Shown: piece after piece, positions 24,524 through 28,849 of the stretch
Layout of the letters: each line of letters begins with the position of its first letter
How positions within the stretch are numbered: the stretch's first letter is position 1
Source: an uncultured bacterium
GTDB taxonomy: Bacteria > Actinomycetota > Coriobacteriia > Coriobacteriales > Coriobacteriaceae
Assembly (NCBI GenBank): GCA_905216175.1
Contig: CAJMSV010000011.1
Location: 1 to 28,849, forward strand
Length of the DNA stretch: 28,849 nucleotides
Direction of reading: 5' to 3'
Program-made: the position numbers and the translations under genes
The notes under the pieces: generated by a model
Databases searched by the model: none
What the model was told of the DNA's origin: nothing
Seen by the model: the letters and a program-made list of their open reading frames with translations, nothing else

Positions 24524-26041
24524 TTAGTTGGTGGCCATCTTTTTTGCTGCAGACTCGACGTAGCCGGCCATCTCATCGACGTCGTAGACGTCTTCGAAAC
24601 GGACGGGCTTGGATTCGAGTTCGGCGAGCTGGGTCGGGGCGACCGTGTTGGTGGCCTGCTCGAGTATGCGCATAGCCTCAAAGTCGTCTTCGGGAACGTC
24701 GAGCCCCAGGGCGTCGCAGCAGGCGCGCGGGAACTTGTAGGGGCTGGCGGTCGAAAGCAGCACGCGGGCCTTGGCGCCCTCGGCGGGGGCGACCTTTTCA
24801 AAGACGTGATAGCCGCAAGCGGTGTGCGGGTCGATCACATAGCCGTTTGCATCCCAGCAGTTCTTGATGGCAGCGCGGACCTCGTCCTCGCTGGCCCAGC
24901 CGCAGCCAAACACACTCTGGATCTTGGCCAGCAGCTCGGCGGGCACCTCATAGCGACCAGTCTGTGCCAGCTGCTCCATAAGGCCGGCAACGAGTTCGCA
25001 GTCGCCATCGGACAGGAAATAAAGCATACGCTCCAGGTTGGAGCTAATAAGGATGTCCATCGACGGCGAGATGGTCGTGAAGAACGGGCGGTTACGGTCG
25101 TAAACGCCGGTGGTCAGGAAGTCAGCGAGCACGTTGTTCTTGTCGCTGGCCACGACGAGTTTGGCGACGGGCAGACCCATGCGCTTGGCATAGTAGCCGG
25201 CCAGGATGTCGCCAAAGTTGCCGGTCGGTACGCAGAACTCCACGGCGTCGCCGGCCTCGATGGCGCCGGCGCGCAGCAGCTGCGCATAAGCGGCAAAGTA
25301 GTAGACGACCTGTGGCACCAGGCGGCCGACGTTGATGGAGTTGGCGCTCGAAAGCACCGTGCCGGCGGCCTCAAGACGCTCGGCAAGCTCCTTATCGGCA
25401 AAGATGCGCTTGACGGCACTCTGGGCATCGTCAAAGTTGCCGCGGATGCCGCAGACGGCGACGTTGTCGCCCTCCTGCGTGGACATCTGCAGATTCTGCA
25501 CGCGGCTGACTTTGCCTTCGGGATAAAAGACAGTAATGCCCGTGCCCGGAGCGTCGGCAAAACCAGCGAGTGCGGCCTTGCCGGTGTCGCCCGACGTGGC
25601 GGTGACGATCATGATGCGCTCGGCGCCGCCGTCCTTGGCGGAAGTGCGGGCCATCAAGCGGGGGAGCATCTGCAGGGCGACGTCCTTAAAGGCACTCGTG
25701 GGGCCGCCAAAGAGCTCCATCACATAGGTCTGAGGGGCGTCAGCGCTCGGCGCAGCGTCGAGTTTGACGAGCGGCGTAACCTCTTCACTCGCGAACGTGC
25801 CGCGATATGCCTCGTCGACACACGCCGAAATTTCTTCGGCCGTGTAATCATTCAGTAACATTCCCAACACATCTTGAGCGATTTCAAAGTACGATTTATC
25901 TGCAAGCGAGCTGATATCGACCTGCTGGGTGCCGAGCTCGTCCGAGACAAACAAACCCCCGTCGGGAGCGATGCCGGTACGGATTGCCACCTTACTTGAG
26001 CACGATAAAGTGCGTCCTCGTGTACTATGATAAGTTCCCAT
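24524..26041 (-). CDS. thrC: Threonine synthase
   Basis: A 505-residue PLP-dependent enzyme that converts O-phosphohomoserine to threonine, the last step of the pathway. It shows the N-terminal STRG...APDGGLFV pattern of the long threonine synthase class, the PLP lysine K119 in GGPTSAFKDVALQ, the glycine-rich phosphate loop TSGDTGKAAL, and VPTGNFGDILAGYYAKRMGLP. Start: ATG at 26041 on the minus strand gives the standard N-terminus MGTYHSTRG and has GAGGAG 9 bases upstream; an in-frame ATG at 26086 adds 15 residues not typical of the family. It is divergent from lysC, with a 104-base shared control region. Confidence 0.95.
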   Translation of the reverse strand: MGTYHSTRGRTLSCSSKVAIRTGIAPDGGLFVSDELGTQQVDISSLADKSYFEIAQDVLGMLLNDYTAEEISACVDEAYRGTFASEEVTPLVKLDAAPSADAPQTYVMELFGGPTSAFKDVALQMLPRLMARTSAKDGGAERIMIVTATSGDTGKAALAGFADAPGTGITVFYPEGKVSRVQNLQMSTQEGDNVAVCGIRGNFDDAQSAVKRIFADKELAERLEAAGTVLSSANSINVGRLVPQVVYYFAAYAQLLRAGAIEAGDAVEFCVPTGNFGDILAGYYAKRMGLPVAKLVVASDKNNVLADFLTTGVYDRNRPFFTTISPSMDILISSNLERMLYFLSDGDCELVAGLMEQLAQTGRYEVPAELLAKIQSVFGCGWASEDEVRAAIKNCWDANGYVIDPHTACGYHVFEKVAPAEGAKARVLLSTASPYKFPRACCDALGLDVPEDDFEAMRILEQATNTVAPTQLAELESKPVRFEDVYDVDEMAGYVESAAKKMATN

Positions 26042-26145
26042 GTAACACTGCTCCTCGGATGCCTTGGTCCCAATCGGTGAGACCATGGTATCAGAGCGCG
26101 CAAAGTAGGTTTGCAGAGGCTTTTTAGAAAGGTAACCTCAAGCCC
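26042..26145. promoter_or_regulatory. Divergent promoter region between thrC and lysC
   Basis: These 104 bases must contain both promoters. GAGACCATGGTATC at about 26080-26093 has a central palindrome (ACCATGGT). No confident -35/-10 pair and no attenuator were seen. The lysC ribosome site is AAAGGT, about 13 bases before its ATG and weak. Confidence 0.4.
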
Positions 26146-27534
26146 ATGATTAAGATTGCCAAGTTTGGCGGCTCGTCGGTCGCCGACGCCGAACACTTCA
26201 AGAAGATTAAGGCCATTGTCGACGCCGACCCTGCCCGCCGTTTTGTGGTGGTTTCCGCCTGCGGTCGCCGTTTTAAGGGTGACACCAAGGTGACCGACCT
26301 GCTCTATCTGGTTAACGCGCACGTTAAGTACCACGTGTCGTGTGAGGAGCTGCTTGAGGACATTGGCCAGCGCTATTTTGATATCGCTGACGAGCTGGAG
26401 CTCACCTATCCCATCCGTGAGGAGTTCGCGGCCTTTGCCGAGCGCGCCCGCTCGGGCGGCTACTCCACCGAGGAGCTTGTGAGCCGTGGCGAGTACTTTA
26501 CCGCCCGCCTGATGGCCGAGTACCTAGGCCTACCGTTCTTGGACGCCGCGACGGTTGTGGCGTTCCATCACGACGGTACGCTCAGCATGAATCGCACCTC
26601 CGAGCTGGTGCAGGAGTACGGCCAGCAGGGCGGCTTTGTTATGCCCGGTTTCTACGGCGCGACGCTTGAGGGCCAGATCAAGCTGCTCGACCGTGGTGGC
26701 GGCGATATTTCCGGCTCAATCCTGGCCAAGTGCCTGGGCGCCGACCTGTACGAGAACTGGACCGACGTTTCTGGCTTCTATTCTGCCGATCCTCGCATTG
26801 TTCCCGAGGCTCAGCCCATTGCGCGCGTTACCTACGAGGAGCTGCGCGAGCTTTCGTACATGGGTGCGAGCGTTCTGCACGAGGAGGCCGTGTTCCCCGT
26901 GCGCGAGGCTGGTATTCCGCTGGTCATCAAGAACACCAATGCGCCGCAGGACCCCGGCACTATCATTAGCGAGACGGCTGATGAGGGCGAGGCGGAGCCC
27001 ATCATTACCGGCGTGACCGGCAAGCGCGGCTTTGTCGCCATCAACGTGGCCCGCGACCGCACCAAGCCCCGCGTTGGCTTTATGCGCCGTGCGCTTTCGG
27101 TCTTCGAGCGCTATGACGTTTCCGTCGAGCATATGCCCACCGGCGTCGACCGCTTTGGCGCCGTGGTGCAGGAGCAGGATGTGCACGATTCGCTGTACTC
27201 ACTCGTGGGCGACATCCAGCAGGAGGTCGAACCGCTCGAGATCGAGGTTGTCGAGGGCTTGGCGCTCATCGCTACCGTCGGCCGCAACCTGCGCGGTCGT
27301 GCAGGTATCTCGGGCCATCTGTTTGGCATGCTCGGCCAGGCCGGCGTGAGCGTGCGTATGATTTCGCAGAGCTGCGACGAGATCAACATCATCATCGGTG
27401 TCGAGGAGAAGGACTTCGACCTAGCGATTCGGACCATTTACCGTGCCTTCTCCGATGAGAACGGCATCGTGAAGGTCTCCGACCTGGAGGCTCCCGCGCC
27501 GGTCGATCCCGCTCTGGCCGCGCTCAAAAAGTAG
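26146..27534 (+). CDS. lysC: Aspartate kinase
   Basis: A 462-residue monofunctional aspartokinase that makes aspartyl phosphate, the entry to lysine, methionine and threonine synthesis. The N-terminal KIAKFGGSSVAD is the kinase signature. The catalytic domain holds LVSRGEYFTARLMAEYLG, LLDRGGGDISGSILA and the ENWTDVSGFYSADPR segment. The C-terminal third carries two ACT regulatory domains (around residues 310-450, with VEHMPTGVD and VSVRMISQSCDEINI). These usually bind lysine or threonine as feedback inhibitors. There is no fused homoserine dehydrogenase. Divergent from thrC and followed by asd. Confidence 0.95.
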   Translation: MIKIAKFGGSSVADAEHFKKIKAIVDADPARRFVVVSACGRRFKGDTKVTDLLYLVNAHVKYHVSCEELLEDIGQRYFDIADELELTYPIREEFAAFAERARSGGYSTEELVSRGEYFTARLMAEYLGLPFLDAATVVAFHHDGTLSMNRTSELVQEYGQQGGFVMPGFYGATLEGQIKLLDRGGGDISGSILAKCLGADLYENWTDVSGFYSADPRIVPEAQPIARVTYEELRELSYMGASVLHEEAVFPVREAGIPLVIKNTNAPQDPGTIISETADEGEAEPIITGVTGKRGFVAINVARDRTKPRVGFMRRALSVFERYDVSVEHMPTGVDRFGAVVQEQDVHDSLYSLVGDIQQEVEPLEIEVVEGLALIATVGRNLRGRAGISGHLFGMLGQAGVSVRMISQSCDEINIIIGVEEKDFDLAIRTIYRAFSDENGIVKVSDLEAPAPVDPALAALKK

Positions 27535-27543
27535 CGACTGCTC

Positions 27544-27577
27544 GGTAGATTTTTGGGTCATGTCTCAAAAAAAACTA
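27544..27577. repeat. Dispersed palindromic repeat, copy 3
   Basis: Starts GGTAGATTTTTGGGTCATG, identical over these 19 bases to copy 1 at 8520, and continues into TCTC and a run of A. It begins 9 bases after the lysC stop codon. The right end (ACTAAG) is diverged from the CTACC of copy 2. Confidence 0.6.
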
Positions 27578-27611
27578 AGGCGGGGCGTTTCGTTTCGGTT
27601 TCGTTTCGACG

Positions 27612-27640
27612 GGGCGGGTTTCGTGCCCGCCCTGTTCTTG
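27612..27640 (+). terminator. Terminator between lysC and asd
   Basis: GGGCGGG (27612-27618) and CCCGCCC (27626-27632) pair around TTTCGTG, followed by TGTTCTTG. It is preceded by a short run of GTTTC-like repeats (27587-27608). A TATAAA directly after it at 27641-27646 may be part of a separate asd promoter. Confidence 0.6.
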
Positions 27641-27709
27641 TATAAACTGGCAACAATAATCGGCCTGCTCGGCGTGCGGGCAAAAGCCACAACCTTTAAA
27701 GGGGGAAGC

Positions 27710-28735
27710 ATGAAACAGTACACGGTTGCTATTTTGGGCGCGACGGGAGCCGTGGGCACCCAGATGCTCGAGTGCCTCAACGAGCAGGAGTTCCCGGTCG
27801 GCAAGCTCAAGCTGTTGGCAAGCGCACGCTCCGCGGGCAAGACCGTTGAGTTCCGCGGCGAGCAAATCGTGATCGAAGAGGCTTGCCCCGAGGCCTTTGA
27901 GGGCTGCGACATCGTGCTCGGCGCTGCCGGCGACGATATCGCTAAGGAGCTGCTGCCCGAGGCCGTCAAGCGCGGAGCCGTCGTGGTCGACAACAGCCAC
28001 GCCTTCCGCATGGATCCCGAGGTGCCGCTGGTCGTGCCCGAGATCAATGCCGACGATATCAAGTGGCATCACGGCCTTATCGCCAACCCCAATTGTGCGA
28101 CCATTATCGGCCTGGTTCCCACCTGGCCACTGCACCAGCTTGCCGGCGTAAAGCGCATGAATGTTTCGACGTATCAGGCAGCTTCGGGTGCTGGTGCTCC
28201 CGGTATGGCCGAGCTCGAGGCTCAGCTGGCCGCCCTGGGCCGTGGCGAGGAGATTCCCGAGCCGCGCGCGTTTGCCGCCCAGCTGGCGAGCAACCTGATT
28301 CCGCAGATTGGCGGCGTCAAGGAGGAGGGCTTTACCTCCGAGGAGATGAAGCTGCAAAACGAGGGCCGTAAGATCATGCACCTGCCCGAGCTGCGCGTGA
28401 ACTGCACCTGCGTGCGCGTGCCTGTGCTGCGCTCGCACTCCGAGAGCATTACGCTCGAGTTTGAGCGCGACATCACGGTGGAAGAGGCCCGTGCTGCGCT
28501 GGCTGCCGCTCCGGGCGTGAAGCTGGTTGACGATATGAGCGCCGAGGATGCGCACGATCGCTTCCCCATGCCGATGGATACGTCCGACCAGGACCTGATC
28601 TGGGTCGGTCGCGTGCGTCGCGACATCTCGAACCCCGAGGCCGCGCGCGGTATCACCTTCTGGTGCTGCGGCGACCAAATCCGTAAGGGCGCGGCGACCA
28701 ACGCCGTCCAGATCGCTAAGCTGCTCTGCGAGTAG
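27710..28735 (+). CDS. asd: Aspartate-semialdehyde dehydrogenase
   Basis: A 341-residue NADPH-dependent enzyme that reduces aspartyl phosphate to aspartate semialdehyde, the second step of the pathway. Seen: Rossmann motif VAILGATGAVGTQML (7-20), the catalytic cysteine C129 in IANPNCATI, YQAASGAGAPGM, and RVPVLRSHSESITLEF with the active-site arginine/histidine region. Start: ATG at 27710 with AAAGGGGGA upstream. An open frame continues upstream to 27560, but it runs through the terminator and repeat and is not family sequence. It is 175 bases after lysC, and the terminator between them suggests partly separate expression. Confidence 0.95.
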   Translation: MKQYTVAILGATGAVGTQMLECLNEQEFPVGKLKLLASARSAGKTVEFRGEQIVIEEACPEAFEGCDIVLGAAGDDIAKELLPEAVKRGAVVVDNSHAFRMDPEVPLVVPEINADDIKWHHGLIANPNCATIIGLVPTWPLHQLAGVKRMNVSTYQAASGAGAPGMAELEAQLAALGRGEEIPEPRAFAAQLASNLIPQIGGVKEEGFTSEEMKLQNEGRKIMHLPELRVNCTCVRVPVLRSHSESITLEFERDITVEEARAALAAAPGVKLVDDMSAEDAHDRFPMPMDTSDQDLIWVGRVRRDISNPEAARGITFWCCGDQIRKGAATNAVQIAKLLCE

Positions 28736-28849
28736 TGTGGCCTGTCCGGCGGGGCCGGGCTTAGTTTTCAGAACGTCCTCGACCATGTGTGGCGGCAATT
28801 AAAAGGACATAGGGGGCGCGGGCAAGGGGGCGCCCAGGGGAGGAGAAAA
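28736..28849 (+). other. Non-coding 3' region of asd with a GTCCTCG-core motif
   Basis: TTTTCAGAACGTCCTCGACC (28765-28784) lies about 30 bases past the asd stop and matches the core of the elements at 13603-13620 and 23376-23393. Further on are GGCGGCAATTAAAAGGAC and a G-rich stretch. The GTCCT/AGGAC pair is the only clear stem. The window ends before a right arm could be found, so the element may be incomplete. Confidence 0.45.

Noticed and set aside
27560..27709. 50-codon N-terminal extension of asd
   Set aside because: It crosses a terminator hairpin and a palindromic repeat, and a strong ribosome site supports the ATG at 27710 with the canonical N-terminus.

Overview
The window is about 60% G+C, densely coded on both strands, and reads as a chromosomal segment from a gut anaerobe of the Coriobacteriia, most likely Collinsella. 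That placement is an inference from gene content (agmatine catabolism, pyruvate formate-lyase fermentation, PTS sugar uptake), codon use and general protein similarity; no rRNA or other phylogenetic marker is present. No rRNA, tRNA, CRISPR array, transposase or phage gene was found.

Layout. 1-1836: the 3' end of an APC-family amino-acid/polyamine permease, then an agmatine deiminase gene (aguA) that is complete in length but carries two in-frame stop codons. 1837-2169: a highly structured non-coding gap between convergent genes. 2170-3201 (minus): DAHP synthase. 3202-3781: a non-coding region with a REP-like hairpin and an AT-rich, MITE-like element bounded by 38-bp inverted repeats. 3782-8453 (minus): a MarR regulator followed by two overlapping ABC half-transporters that form a typical heterodimeric exporter. 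8818-10697: an SDR oxidoreductase and a KdgT-type permease. 11166-13554: pyruvate formate-lyase split into two genes, a catalytic barrel and a separate 83-residue glycyl-radical domain. 13856-19474: a LacI regulator, a divergent GH32 protein, a PTS EIIBC and a canonical GH32 sucrose-6-phosphate hydrolase. 19751-23091: DegV-family lipid-binding protein, PFL-activating enzyme, MTA/SAH nucleosidase and the YsxC/EngB GTPase. 23439-28735: the aspartate-to-threonine genes thrB and thrC (minus), divergent from lysC and asd (plus).

How the genes work together. The LacI-PTS-GH32 block imports and phosphorylates a beta-fructoside such as sucrose and hydrolyses it in the cytoplasm. Tandem LacI-type operators lie over a good sigma-70-like promoter in front of it. 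The sugar would feed glycolysis and then pyruvate formate-lyase, whose activase lies 7.6 kb downstream. The MarR gene probably controls itself and the exporter through a perfect 12-bp inverted repeat that overlaps its own start codon. lysC, asd, thrB and thrC cover four of the five steps from aspartate to threonine; homoserine dehydrogenase is not in the window.

The most notable signals are the split pyruvate formate-lyase with two hairpins between its halves, the doubly nonsense-interrupted but otherwise intact aguA, a family of large gene-end stem-loops sharing a GTCCTCG core, a 34-bp palindromic repeat present three times, and the MITE-like element.
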